38,723 nt of DNA from Akkermansia muciniphila (GCA_945901795.1 CAMDLP010000028.1:1-38723); one strand, 5' to 3'; positions 10,310 through 18,102 are shown, numbered from the stretch's first letter. Notes: generated by a model not told the origin, from the sequence alone. Program-made: numbers and translations.

Positions 10310-10504
10310 ATGGACCTTCGACTTCCCATTGGCATCATCTTCACCCTCTACGGCCTGATCCTAACTGGATACGGGTTGGTCACCAAAGGGAGCAAGATTT
10401 ATGATAAATCGCTCGGCATCAACGTCAATATCTCTTGGGGAATCTTGCTGTTGGTCTTCGGTCTAACCATGTATTACTTCGCCAAACGTGGTAAAAAATC
10501 CTGA
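10310..10504 (+). CDS. Small two-helix membrane protein, function unknown
   Basis: This 64-residue protein has two hydrophobic helices (about residues 5-24 and 41-59) separated by a short polar loop, GSKIYDKSLGINVN, and ends in a basic tail, KRGKKS. It starts 21 bases after the symporter stop and is on the same strand, so it is likely co-transcribed. I do not recognise a family. The placement suggests an accessory or stabilising peptide for the transporter, which is inference only. Confidence 0.6.
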   Translation: MDLRLPIGIIFTLYGLILTGYGLVTKGSKIYDKSLGINVNISWGILLLVFGLTMYYFAKRGKKS

Positions 10505-10522
10505 GGTCGAATCGCCGCGCTT

Positions 10523-11131
10523 GTGAAGATTTCCCTCTACACTGGCGGCATGGTCCAGACGAACGGCTACCTCGTCGAAACTCCCGACGGCAATCTCCTC
10601 ATCGATGCCCCCGAGGGAGTCGCCGAGTGGATCACCCGCCGCGGCGTGCGGGTCGATGACGTGCTGCTCACCCACCAGCACTACGACCACGTCACCGACG
10701 CCGCGGCGCTCAAGGCGTTGGGTGCCCGGCTTCACGCTTATGCCGACTATTCCAAGGATCTCACCTTGGAATCGATGGCCCGCTCGTGGGGGCTGCCGAT
10801 CTCGGTGACTCCCTATGAAATCGACCGGCTTTTCGTCATGACCGAGCCGCTGCGGATCGCGGGGCTGGAAATCTCCCTCGCCCACGTCCCCGGTCACTCG
10901 TCCGACAGTGTGACGTTCTATCTGGCGGATCACGGGGTTGTGTTCTCGGGTGACACGCTTTTCGCCGGTTCCATCGGCCGGACGGATCTTCCCGGCGGCA
11001 GCACCACGCGGTTGCTAGACGGCATCGCCAGCCACCTGATGACCTTGCTTTCCGAGACGCGCGTGCTGCCGGGGCACGGGCCGGGCACGACCATTGGCGA
11101 GGAAGCGATGGGAAATCCCTATCTGGATTGA
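10523..11131 (+). CDS. MBL-fold metallo-hydrolase (glyoxalase II-like)
   Basis: This is a 202-residue metallo-beta-lactamase-fold protein with a complete metal site: THQHYDH (H51, H53, D55, H56), H125 in HVPGHSSDS, D144 in FSGDTLF and H185 in LPGHGPGT. The SGDTLFAGSIGRTDLPGG segment is typical of the glyoxalase II/YcbL-like group, which hydrolyses thioesters. The substrate is unknown. The GTG start follows the small membrane protein gene by 18 bases, so it may be the last gene of the epimerase-symporter transcript. The gene converges on the PLP enzyme, and a REP-like hairpin lies between the two stops. Confidence 0.85.
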   Translation: MKISLYTGGMVQTNGYLVETPDGNLLIDAPEGVAEWITRRGVRVDDVLLTHQHYDHVTDAAALKALGARLHAYADYSKDLTLESMARSWGLPISVTPYEIDRLFVMTEPLRIAGLEISLAHVPGHSSDSVTFYLADHGVVFSGDTLFAGSIGRTDLPGGSTTRLLDGIASHLMTLLSETRVLPGHGPGTTIGEEAMGNPYLD

Positions 11132-11134
11132 GGC

Positions 11135-11158
11135 TCCCGACTGAGACAGTCGGGACAC
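11135..11158 (-). repeat. REP-like palindromic element A
   Basis: A perfect 9-bp stem, TCCCGACTG, is closed by AGA with its complement CAGTCGGGA (11135-11155). On the minus strand it is preceded by GTGT. The asymmetric unit GTGTYYCGRCTGTCTCAGYC recurs at 27681 and 27740, which shows a dispersed family rather than a chance hairpin. It sits between two convergent genes, a classic REP location, and has no T tract after it, so it is not a standard terminator. Confidence 0.75.
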
Positions 11159-11166
11159 ATTCCGGT

Positions 11167-12303
11167 TCACAGCGCGGCGGCGATTTTCTCCAGGCCTTCG
11201 AGCATCCGCGCGCGCGGGCAGCCGAAGTTGAAGCGGATCCAGCCGGGCCAGCCGAAGTAGGCTCCGTCGGATAGAAAGAGCCCGGCCTTTTTCTCGAAGT
11301 GCTGCGCGGGGTTCTCCACGCCCATGCCGCGCGCGTCGATCCAGGCGAGGTAGGTGGCCTCGCCGGCCTGCACGGACAAGCCCGGGCAGCGGGTGGTGAT
11401 GAAATCGACGAGGAGGCCGCGGTTGGCTTTCAGATAGTCCATCAGCTCCAATCGCCACGGTTCGCCATCGCGGTAGGCGGCCTCGGCGGCGTAATAGGAG
11501 AGGGCGTTGATCTCGGAAAGCGTGTGGCCGCGGACGGCGGCGAACTTGCGCCGGATGCCGTCGTCCGGGATCACGGCGAAGGCGTAGCCGAGGCCGGCGA
11601 TGTTCCATGTCTTGCTCGGGGAGAGTAGCGTGATCGTGCGCTTGGCGAGGTTTTCCGGCAGGTTCAAAGCGGAGAAGTGCGGGGTGGCGGTCTCGTCGAA
11701 AACCAGGTCGCAGTGGATCTCGTCGGAGACGAGCACGAGGTCGTGTTTCTCGCAGAAGACGGCGAGTTTCTCCACCTCCGCGGCGGAGAAGACGCGGCCT
11801 AGCGGGTTCTGCGGGTTGCACAGCAGGAAGACCTTCGTTTCCGGAGTCACTGCTTTTTCCATGGCCTCCCAGTCGAAGCTCCATCGACCATCGGCGAGCG
11901 AGTGATCGACAGTGATGAGCGAGACATGCGCGTCGTGATGGACGCCGATGAATGGCGGATAAACCGGGGTGCAGGTCATCACCGCGTCGCCGGATTGGCA
12001 GAATGCCCGTGCGGCGAGCGAAAGCGCGGGCACTAGGCCGCCAAGGTGGATGACGTGCTCCAGCGGCACGCTCGCTCCACGGCGGTCTCGCAGATAGGTG
12101 ATGACGGCTTCGTTCAATCCCACATGCGGCTGGGCATAGCCGAAGACGCCATGGTCCACGCGCTTGTGCAGAGCGTCGAGGATCGCGGGGGCGGAGGCGA
12201 AATCCATGTCGGCGACCCAGAACGGATCGAGCTCCGGGCGGCGGTCGTATTTGATACAGCCGGTCCCGCGGCGTTGGATCAGGGAGTCGAAGTCGAAATG
12301 CAT
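11167..12303 (-). CDS. PLP-dependent aminotransferase/C-S lyase, MalY/PatB type
   Basis: This 378-residue fold-type I PLP enzyme resembles cystathionine beta-lyase MalY/PatB. The PLP lysine is K231 in SPSKTWNIAGLGYA, the pyridine-nitrogen aspartate is D194 in LVSDEIHCDL, and the active-site asparagine is in LCNPQNPLG. The N-terminal DPFWVADMDFASAPAI is characteristic of MalY/PatB. The predicted reaction is beta-elimination of cystathionine or cystine to a thiol, pyruvate and ammonia. The ATG at 12303 (MHFDFDSL) is chosen because the longer in-frame extension is low-complexity and runs through the deoR gene. The gene lies downstream of deoR on the same strand with a 112-base spacer. Confidence 0.88.
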   Translation of the reverse strand: MHFDFDSLIQRRGTGCIKYDRRPELDPFWVADMDFASAPAILDALHKRVDHGVFGYAQPHVGLNEAVITYLRDRRGASVPLEHVIHLGGLVPALSLAARAFCQSGDAVMTCTPVYPPFIGVHHDAHVSLITVDHSLADGRWSFDWEAMEKAVTPETKVFLLCNPQNPLGRVFSAAEVEKLAVFCEKHDLVLVSDEIHCDLVFDETATPHFSALNLPENLAKRTITLLSPSKTWNIAGLGYAFAVIPDDGIRRKFAAVRGHTLSEINALSYYAAEAAYRDGEPWRLELMDYLKANRGLLVDFITTRCPGLSVQAGEATYLAWIDARGMGVENPAQHFEKKAGLFLSDGAYFGWPGWIRFNFGCPRARMLEGLEKIAAAL

Positions 12304-12415
12304 GGCGCGGGACTTGTGGCGGTGCGGCGGGAAAGTTTCAAGTCCGGGGTTTTTGGTGGGAGGATGGGCGATGGGATGGTGAAGCGCGAGCCGGGTCGCT
12401 AACATATCATACCGG

Positions 12416-13177
12416 TCACTCGCCTTGCAGCACCTCGACTCCGCGCCCTTGGAGTTTCTCGATGAACTCCTTGTCAGCGGCTTTGTCAGTGACAAGGCAA
12501 CTGAGGTCCGCGACTTCCGCGAAGAAGAAGGCGGCCTTTTGACCCAGTTTGGAATGGTCGGCGAGGAACACCACGTCCTCCGAGTTGGCGATGACCCGCT
12601 CTTTAAAAGCTGCCTGCCGGGCGTTGCTCTCGCTGGCACCGCGTTCGAGATGGAGCCCGTTTCCCGAGAAGAACATCCGGTGGATGTTATAGCGTTGCAG
12701 GGACTTTTCGGCCGTCAGTCCGATGAACGAGCGCGACTTGGAGTCAAACAGGCCGCCGGTGCAAATCACGTCGAGATTCGGCCGGTCCGCCAGCGCGGTG
12801 AACACGTTGAGCGCGTTGGTCAGGATGGTGAGTGGCAGGTCCGGCAGGAATTCCGCGAGCGTCAACACCGTCGAACTCGCATCGAGGAAAATCGTCTCGT
12901 TCGCCTGGATCCGGCTCGCGGCCAGACGGGCGATCGCCTGCTTTTCCTCCCGCCGGATCGCCTGGCGCTCGGTGAAGGGAAGTTCTCCGCGGATTCGCTC
13001 CGGGCGGCTCGCCCCGCCATGGGTCCGGATTAGCTCGCCGCGTTTCTCGAGGATTTCGAAATCCTTGCGGACGGTTTCATCCGTGACTCCAAGATCCGCC
13101 GCGGTCTCCATGGTGCGCAAAGATCCCGTTCCGTTGAGGAGTTCTAAAATCCGGCGTTGGCGGTCGATGGCGAGCAT
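12416..13177 (-). CDS. DeoR/GlpR-family transcriptional regulator of the BMC locus
   Basis: This 253-residue regulator has an N-terminal DeoR winged helix-turn-helix (residues 6-58, recognition region VTDETVRKDFEILEKRGELIRTHGGA). A C-terminal sugar-phosphate sensor domain of the DeoRC type follows, with IFLDASSTVLTLAEFL, LTILTNALNV and ADHSKLGQKA. Family members usually repress and are released by a phosphorylated sugar. It is transcribed away from pduL, with 85 bases between the two starts, an arrangement common for PV-type BMC loci. That spacer holds an imperfect inverted repeat that may be its operator. The effector may be a deoxysugar phosphate or DHAP-related intermediate (inference). 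Confidence 0.88.
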   Translation of the reverse strand: MLAIDRQRRILELLNGTGSLRTMETAADLGVTDETVRKDFEILEKRGELIRTHGGASRPERIRGELPFTERQAIRREEKQAIARLAASRIQANETIFLDASSTVLTLAEFLPDLPLTILTNALNVFTALADRPNLDVICTGGLFDSKSRSFIGLTAEKSLQRYNIHRMFFSGNGLHLERGASESNARQAAFKERVIANSEDVVFLADHSKLGQKAAFFFAEVADLSCLVTDKAADKEFIEKLQGRGVEVLQGE

Positions 13178-13190
13178 GATTCGGAAAAAT

Positions 13191-13256
13191 CTTTGTTTCG
13201 TTGGGAATTTTTGGTTTTTTAAGTTGACTTGTCAATCATATCCAACAAAAACAAAG
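13191..13256. promoter_or_regulatory. Divergent control region between deoR and the BMC operon
   Basis: The 85-base spacer is AT-rich compared with its surroundings. It contains an inverted repeat: CTTTGTTTCGTTGG at 13191-13204 and CCAACAAAAACAAAG at 13242-13256, matching in all but one substitution and one extra base. The arms are separated by 37 bases that include a -35-like TTGACT at 13224. The repeat flanks both likely promoters, as expected for an operator bound by a DeoR-type dimer or tetramer. No clear -10 with good spacing could be identified. Confidence 0.55.
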
Positions 13257-13262
13257 CCACAG

Positions 13263-13943
13263 ATGGCCGCACCGATCTCCCAATCCACGCCCCGCGCAGT
13301 CGTTGAACACCTTGTTCGGGAACAAGTTTACGCCAGCATGGGGCTCTCCCTGCCAGCCGCGTCGAAGGCTCCCAACGCGTTGCTGGTCAACATTTCCGCC
13401 CGCCACTGCCACCTGACGCAGGCCGCCGTTGAAGCGCTTTTCGGCCCCGGACACCAGCTCACGCCGATGAAGGGCCTCTACCAAAATGGCCAATACGCCG
13501 CCAAGGAGTCCATCACCCTCATCGGCCCGCGCAGCCGGATCATTTCCAATCTCCGCATCCTCGGTCCCTGCCGCGATCTCAACCAGGTCGAGCTCGCTTA
13601 CACCGATGCGATTTCCCTCGGCTTCAACATTCCGGTCGCTATGTCCGGCGCGATCAAGGGCACGCCCGGCTGCATGCTGATGGGCCCGCACGGTTATTTC
13701 CAAATGGACGAGGGCGTCATCCGCGCCCAGCCGCACGCGCACATGCATCCGGACGACGCCGCTTATTATGGAGTGAAACATCTCGATACCATGAAACTGA
13801 AAGTCCACGGCCCGCTCGCCATGACTTTCGACAAACTCATCGTCCGCGTGGATCCCTCGTTCAAACTCGAAGTCCACATCGACACCGACGAGGGCAACGC
13901 CTGCGGTCTCAAGCCCGACACTTTCTGCGAACTGATCAAATAA
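13263..13943 (+). CDS. pduL: PduL-type phosphate acyltransferase (BMC core enzyme)
   Basis: PduL moves an acyl group from CoA to phosphate inside the microcompartment, regenerating CoA. In this locus the expected substrate is lactyl-CoA. The 226-residue length is normal. Metal-site histidines are visible in ISARHCHL (H48, H50) and AQPHAHMHP (H158, H160, H162), and a conserved EVHIDTDEGNA lies near the end. The first 25 residues form an amphipathic helix (PRAVVEHLVREQVYASMG) followed by a Pro/Ala linker, typical of an encapsulation peptide. The frame is open further upstream through the antisense deoR gene, but the ATG at 13263 gives the natural N-terminus. It is the first gene of the BMC operon. 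Confidence 0.93.
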   Translation: MAAPISQSTPRAVVEHLVREQVYASMGLSLPAASKAPNALLVNISARHCHLTQAAVEALFGPGHQLTPMKGLYQNGQYAAKESITLIGPRSRIISNLRILGPCRDLNQVELAYTDAISLGFNIPVAMSGAIKGTPGCMLMGPHGYFQMDEGVIRAQPHAHMHPDDAAYYGVKHLDTMKLKVHGPLAMTFDKLIVRVDPSFKLEVHIDTDEGNACGLKPDTFCELIK

Positions 13944-13976
13944 TCTCAATCCAATCCCATATCACCAAACAACACC

Positions 13977-14249
13977 ATGAGCACCGCACTCGGCATGATC
14001 GAAACCAAAGGCTACGTCGGCAGCGTCGAAGCCACCGACGCAATGGCCAAAGCCGCCAACGTCCAAATTGTTAGTCAAATTCAAATCGGCGGGGCGTTCC
14101 TCACCGTTCTCGTCAAAGGCGACGTCGGCAGCGTGAAAGCCGCTGTTGATGCCGGAGCCGAAGCCGCCGGCCGTGTTGGCGAGCTTGTTGCCGCCCACGT
14201 CATCGCCCGTCCGCATCCCGAGCTCCTCAGCCAGTTCGGCATCGCCTGA
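13977..14249 (+). CDS. BMC-H shell protein 1
   Basis: This 90-residue single Pfam-BMC-domain protein forms a hexameric shell tile. It has the typical start ALGMIETKGYVGSVEATDAMAKAANV and the closing strand HVIARPHPELLSQ. The loop that lines the central pore reads QIGGA (residues 36-40). There is no N- or C-terminal extension. It lies 33 bases after pduL. The small-residue pore differs from those of the other two BMC-H proteins here, so this tile may pass a different metabolite. Confidence 0.93.
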   Translation: MSTALGMIETKGYVGSVEATDAMAKAANVQIVSQIQIGGAFLTVLVKGDVGSVKAAVDAGAEAAGRVGELVAAHVIARPHPELLSQFGIA

Positions 14250-14271
14250 GATCCTTCTGACCATTAACCAT

Positions 14272-14292
14272 CAACTCTCAACTCTCAACTTC
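14272..14292. repeat. 7-bp tandem array CAACTCT before BMC-H 2
   Basis: Three consecutive heptamers, CAACTCT, CAACTCT and CAACTTC, lie 8 bases before the start codon at 14301. They are preceded by a related CCATTAACCAT. The array fills the spacer between the first two BMC-H genes and is low in GC compared with the flanking genes. It belongs to the set of heptamer arrays seen next to start codons in this window. Confidence 0.7.
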
Positions 14293-14300
14293 CTACTACC

Positions 14301-14579
14301 ATGGCTAAACAAGCAATCGGCATCATCGAAACCAAGGGATTCATCTCCCTAGTTGAAGCCTCAGACGCGGCTCTCAAGTCCGCCGACATCCGAATGACCG
14401 GCTGGGAAAAAATCGGTTCCGGTCTCGTCACCGGATTCTTCACCGGCGACGTCGCCGCGGTCAAAGCCGGCCTCGACGCCGCCGCTGCCGCCGCATCCAA
14501 GCTCGGCACTGTCAGTTCCGTGCAAGTCATCCCGCGTCCGCACGACGATTTGTCCAAGCTCGGCGGTTGGATCGGCTAA
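14301..14579 (+). CDS. BMC-H shell protein 2
   Basis: This is a 92-residue BMC-H hexamer subunit (AIGIIETKGFISLVEASDAALKSAD, closing VQVIPRPHDDLSKLG). The pore loop KIGSG (residues 37-41) is the common form seen in many BMC-H proteins. An Ala run at residues 60-65 belongs to the second helix. It lies between BMC-H 1 and the acetate kinase gene and is probably the major shell tile, but expression cannot be judged from sequence. Confidence 0.93.
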   Translation: MAKQAIGIIETKGFISLVEASDAALKSADIRMTGWEKIGSGLVTGFFTGDVAAVKAGLDAAAAAASKLGTVSSVQVIPRPHDDLSKLGGWIG

Positions 14580-14623
14580 TTTTTCCAGCGTTCCGGATTC
14601 CCAATATTTCAGCTTCTATCAAG

Positions 14624-15799
14624 ATGCTCGTCCTCGTCGCCAACCTCGGCTCGACCTCGTTCAAGTACCGTCTCTTCCGCATGGACGGGAACGGTGGCGA
14701 GGTGATTGCCAAGGGCGGCTACGAACGGGTGACCGACTACGCCGCGGTGATTGATGACGCCTTGACCGCGCTTCAGCGCGACGGCGTCATTGCCAGCCCG
14801 GAAGAAATCGAAGCGGTAGGTTTCAAGACCGTTCTTGGCAAGGATCTCAGCGGCTGCGTGATGGCCGATCAAAAGGTCATCGCCGCGCTCGAAGGATTCA
14901 CCGCCGTCGCACCGGCTCACAATCCGCCGTATGCGGCAGGCATCGCGCAGTTCGAGAAATCACTGCCGAACGCCCGCCTTGTCGCACTTTTTGAAACGGC
15001 CTTCTATCAGTGGACAAGCCCGGCGTCCTACTCTTACGCCATTCCCCGTGCATGGCGTGATATCGGCATCCGCCGTTATGGATTCCACGGGGCGAGTCAC
15101 AAGTTCATCGCCGAGCGTTCTGCCGAGCTCTGCGGTCGCGAGGACGTGGCCCGAATCGCCCGCCGCCTCTATCTGGACGGCCCGCAGCCGGTTGTTGGAA
15201 ATCCGCTCCGCGTCGTTTCCTGCCATCTTGGCGGATCGAGTTCCGTGACCGGCATCCGCAACGGTGTCGCCATCGGTTCCAGCATGGGCTTCTCGCCGCA
15301 AAGCGGGCTTCCTCAAAACAACCGCGTCGGCGACCTTGATTCCGGTGCCATTCCCTACGCCATGCGGACTCTTGGCATCTCGCTGGATGAGGCCGAGCGC
15401 CAACTGACCAAGGAATCCGGCCTGCTAGGCATCTCCGGTGTTTCCAATGACATTCGCGACGTGAACGCCGCGTCCCAGGAAGGAAACCCCGACGCACAAC
15501 TCGCTGTCGACTCGCTCGTTCATTCGATCCGCCACTGGACCGGCGCATTCCAATTCGAGCTCGGCGGCCTTGACGCCCTCGTGTTCACCGCCGGTATCGG
15601 CGAAAATGGCGCCGCCACCCGTGCCGCGGTCTGCAAGGACCTCGAAGCATTCGGGATCCATCTTGATCCTGCGAAAAACGAGGCCTGCCGCGCCACCGAG
15701 TCCGTTATCAGCACCGACGACTCACCCGTGAAAATCATCGTCATCCCGGCGAACGAGGAGCTCGTTCTTGCCCGCGAGGTTTATCGCAAGCTTTCCTGA
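14624..15799 (+). CDS. ackA: Acetate (propionate/lactate) kinase homologue
   Basis: This 391-residue ASKHA-fold kinase converts acyl-phosphate plus ADP to the acid plus ATP. Family motifs are NLGSTSFKYRLF at the N-terminus, GFHGASHKFI, HLGGSSSVTGIRNG, SSMGFSPQSGLPQNNRVGDLD and GIGENGAATRAAVC. Within PV-type BMC loci it is expected to use the acyl-phosphate made by PduL (lactyl-phosphate for fucose or rhamnose). The ATG at 14624 (MLVLVANLGS) is chosen because a start at 14567 would overlap the BMC-H 2 gene. No targeting peptide is obvious, so it may act outside the shell. Several motifs depart from textbook acetate kinase (LGST for AGSS, HLGGSSS for HLGNGAS), in line with a divergent, compartment-linked subfamily. 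Confidence 0.9.
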   Translation: MLVLVANLGSTSFKYRLFRMDGNGGEVIAKGGYERVTDYAAVIDDALTALQRDGVIASPEEIEAVGFKTVLGKDLSGCVMADQKVIAALEGFTAVAPAHNPPYAAGIAQFEKSLPNARLVALFETAFYQWTSPASYSYAIPRAWRDIGIRRYGFHGASHKFIAERSAELCGREDVARIARRLYLDGPQPVVGNPLRVVSCHLGGSSSVTGIRNGVAIGSSMGFSPQSGLPQNNRVGDLDSGAIPYAMRTLGISLDEAERQLTKESGLLGISGVSNDIRDVNAASQEGNPDAQLAVDSLVHSIRHWTGAFQFELGGLDALVFTAGIGENGAATRAAVCKDLEAFGIHLDPAKNEACRATESVISTDDSPVKIIVIPANEELVLAREVYRKLS

Positions 15800-15847
15800 T
15801 AGCCCTTCATTCTCATCTCTCACCACTCACACCAAACAAATACTACC

Positions 15848-16156
15848 ATGGCCAAACAAGCAGTTGGACTCCTCGAAACCCGCGGCCTCGCCTGTCTCGT
15901 CGTCGGCGTTGACGCGATGCTCAAATCCGCAAACGTCGAACTCGTCGGACCGATGAAGCAAATCGGAAACGCAATGTGCAATGCGGTCGTCACCGGCGAT
16001 GTCGCCGCAGTGAAAGCCGCGCTCGATGCCGGCGCCGCCGCCGCTTCCGAATCCGGCGAAGTCATCAGCGCCCATGTCATCGCCCGCCCGGACGATGCGA
16101 TCGACGGCGTCCTGCCCAAGGATGCCGGTGCCGCAGCCCGCGCTCCACGCAAGTAA
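15848..16156 (+). CDS. BMC-H shell protein 3
   Basis: This is a 102-residue BMC-H hexamer subunit (AVGLLETRGLACLVVGVDAMLKSAN, closing HVIARPDDAID). Its pore loop is QIGNAM (residues 38-43), bulkier than the loops in the other two paralogues. A Met and a Cys follow. A C-terminal tail of about 15 residues (KDAGAAARAPRK) is basic and Ala-rich and is absent from the other two. The gene sits 48 bases after ackA. Low-complexity spacer (CTCATCTCTCACCACTCACACC) precedes the ATG. Confidence 0.92.
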   Translation: MAKQAVGLLETRGLACLVVGVDAMLKSANVELVGPMKQIGNAMCNAVVTGDVAAVKAALDAGAAAASESGEVISAHVIARPDDAIDGVLPKDAGAAARAPRK

Positions 16157-16217
16157 TTTCCCAACGCCCCGTCCGTGATCCTAACCGGTCGCGGGCGGGG
16201 CCTACCCTCAAGCCCAG

Positions 16218-16526
16218 ATGTTTCTCGCAGAAGTCATCGGACAAGTCGTATCCACGAAAAAAGACGAGCTCATGGTCGGAAGGAAACTTCTCCTGCTCCG
16301 TCCCAAGCTCGTTGACGACAAGGATCCGTCCAAGTTCAAGGACGGCCAGAACACCATTGTCGCGATCGACACGGTGGGTGCCGGTGAGGGCGAACTCGTG
16401 CTTTTCTGTCAGGGCAGCTCGGCCCGTGCCGCGCAAGGGCTGAAACTCATCCCGGTGGACGCTGCCATCGTCGCGATCATCGACCGCGTCGAAGTCCTCG
16501 GCAAAACCGTTTACAAAGGCGGTTAG
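16218..16526 (+). CDS. BMC-P shell vertex protein 1 (EutN/CcmL family)
   Basis: BMC-P proteins form pentamers that cap the shell vertices. This 102-residue protein begins MFLAEVIGQVVSTKKDELMVGRKLLLLRP. It contains the hallmark AIDTVGAGEGELVLFCQGSSAR and ends with PVDAAIVAIIDRVEV, the full EutN/CcmL beta-barrel pattern. It is one of three BMC-P genes in the operon and lies between BMC-H 3 and the aldehyde dehydrogenase gene. It is the most canonical of the three. Confidence 0.93.
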   Translation: MFLAEVIGQVVSTKKDELMVGRKLLLLRPKLVDDKDPSKFKDGQNTIVAIDTVGAGEGELVLFCQGSSARAAQGLKLIPVDAAIVAIIDRVEVLGKTVYKGG

Positions 16527-16586
16527 TCCCGCCTGTCGATTTAACCGACAAGGCCTCGTGCCATTTTTACAATTTCAATTTCACGC

Positions 16587-18062
16587 ATGAAAACTCTCGA
16601 TCCAGAAACCCTTCGCTCCGTCGTCGAATCGGTCATCTCCCGTCTAGCAACCACCGGTGTGCAGACCGCAGCGGCGCCCGCCGCCGCCAAGTCATCCTCC
16701 TGCGGCTGCGGTTGCAGTGGTGAGTCCGGCCAGCGCGGGGTTTTCACCTGCGTTGACAAAGCCGCCCACGCCGCCACCGACGCCCACCTCCAGTTGAAAA
16801 AACTCGGCGTCGCGGGTCGCTCCAAGGTGATCGAAATCGTCAAAGGCATGGCCGTCGCAAACGCCGAGCCATGGGGCCGCTTCGAGATGGAGGAGACCAA
16901 GATCGGCCGCATCGACCACAAGATCGCCAAGCTCCAGATCACCAAAAACGTCCCCGGCACCGAGTGGCTCCAGCCTTACGCGATGAGCGGCGATGGTGGC
17001 ATCACCCTCGAGGAATACGCGCCCTTCGGTGTCATCGGCGCGATTCTGCCAGTCACTCACTCGGTCCCCACTCTCACCGGCAATGTCATCAACATGGTGG
17101 CCGCCGGAAATTCCATCGTCTTCAATCCGCATCCCGGTGGGGCCCGCAGCGCCGCCATGGCCGTGCGCGCCTACAACGAAGCGATCTTCCGCGAGATCGG
17201 AATTGATAACATCATCACCACTATCGAGTCGCCGAGCATCGAGTCCTTCGATCTGCTCTGCAAAAATCCGCTCGTCAACCTGCTCGCCATCACCGGCGGC
17301 CCGGCGGTCGTCAACGCGGCGATGAAATCCGGCAAGCGCGCAATCTGCGCCGGTCCGGGAAATCCCGTCGTCGTCGTCGATGCCACCGCCGACCTTGCCC
17401 GCGCGGCCCGCAACGTCATCGAAGGCGGCGCGTTCGATAATAACCTGCTTTGCATCGGTGAAAAGGTCGTCTTCGTCGTCGGATCCGTGTTCAATAAATT
17501 CTGTGAGGAACTCACCAAGGCGGGTGCCGCCCGCATCAACTCGCAGGAGCTCGAGCGCCTCACCGCCGCCGCGTTCACGTTCAAGCCCGGCGAAGGCGGT
17601 GGTTGCTCGCACGCCTCCGTCAACCGCGCTCTCGTCGGTGCCGATCCAAGCGTCCTCGCCCAGCACGCCGGAGCTAACATCCCCGCCGGCACCCAGCTTC
17701 TCTTCGCTGAGACCGATGCCGACCATCCTTTCGTCCAGGAAGAGCAAATGATGCCGATGATGCCGATCGTTTCGGTGCCCGACTTCGAAACCGGCGTCCG
17801 CGAGGCCAAACGCGCCGAGCACAACTACCGCCACTCCGCCATCATCCACACCAAGGACGTCGATCACATGACCTACATGGCCAAGGAAATGGACACCACC
17901 ATCTTCGTCAAGAACGGCGCTTCGGTCGCCGGCCTCGGCCTCGGTGGCGAGGGCTATCTTTCTTACTCCATCGCCACCACCACAGGCGAGGGGATCACCA
18001 CTCCCAAGACCTTCACCCGCGTCCGCCGCTGCGTGCTCGTCGAAAACCTCCGCATTATCTGA
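16587..18062 (+). CDS. CoA-acylating aldehyde dehydrogenase (PduP/EutE-like), BMC-targeted
   Basis: This core enzyme oxidises the aldehyde (expected L-lactaldehyde) to acyl-CoA with NAD+. The 491-residue protein starts with an amphipathic helix of the encapsulation-peptide type (PETLRSVVESVISRLATTG, residues 6-24) and an Ala-rich linker. An unusual CGCGCSG cluster follows (C39, C41, C43). The catalytic domain includes PFGVIGAILPVTHSVPT, NPHPGGARSA, ICAGPGNPVVVVD and the catalytic cysteine C289 in NNLLCIGEK. KNGASVAGLGLGGEG near the C-terminus is typical of acylating, compartment-associated enzymes. It lies between BMC-P 1 and BMC-P 2. The ATG has no Shine-Dalgarno. Confidence 0.92.
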   Translation: MKTLDPETLRSVVESVISRLATTGVQTAAAPAAAKSSSCGCGCSGESGQRGVFTCVDKAAHAATDAHLQLKKLGVAGRSKVIEIVKGMAVANAEPWGRFEMEETKIGRIDHKIAKLQITKNVPGTEWLQPYAMSGDGGITLEEYAPFGVIGAILPVTHSVPTLTGNVINMVAAGNSIVFNPHPGGARSAAMAVRAYNEAIFREIGIDNIITTIESPSIESFDLLCKNPLVNLLAITGGPAVVNAAMKSGKRAICAGPGNPVVVVDATADLARAARNVIEGGAFDNNLLCIGEKVVFVVGSVFNKFCEELTKAGAARINSQELERLTAAAFTFKPGEGGGCSHASVNRALVGADPSVLAQHAGANIPAGTQLLFAETDADHPFVQEEQMMPMMPIVSVPDFETGVREAKRAEHNYRHSAIIHTKDVDHMTYMAKEMDTTIFVKNGASVAGLGLGGEGYLSYSIATTTGEGITTPKTFTRVRRCVLVENLRII

Positions 18063-18083
18063 TTTCAGTTTTCAGCTTTTCAG
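18063..18083. repeat. TTTCAGY heptamer array before BMC-P 2
   Basis: TTTCAGT, TTTCAGC and TTTTCAG follow directly after the aldehyde dehydrogenase stop, with a further ATTTCAGC at 18085-18092. They fill most of the 40-base spacer before the BMC-P 2 start at 18103. The phase is less exact than in the nuo spacers, but it fits the same pattern of 7-base units next to a start codon. Confidence 0.55.
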
Positions 18084-18102
18084 AATTTCAGCTTTTACCC
18101 CA

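Noticed and set aside
11135-11158. Intrinsic terminator for the MBL and PLP genes
   Set aside because: The hairpin has no T tract on either side, and the same unit recurs elsewhere as a dispersed repeat.
12723-13262. The pduL frame is open 180 codons upstream, suggesting a larger protein
   Set aside because: The extension is antisense to deoR and low-complexity. The ATG at 13263 gives a normal PduL length with a targeting helix.
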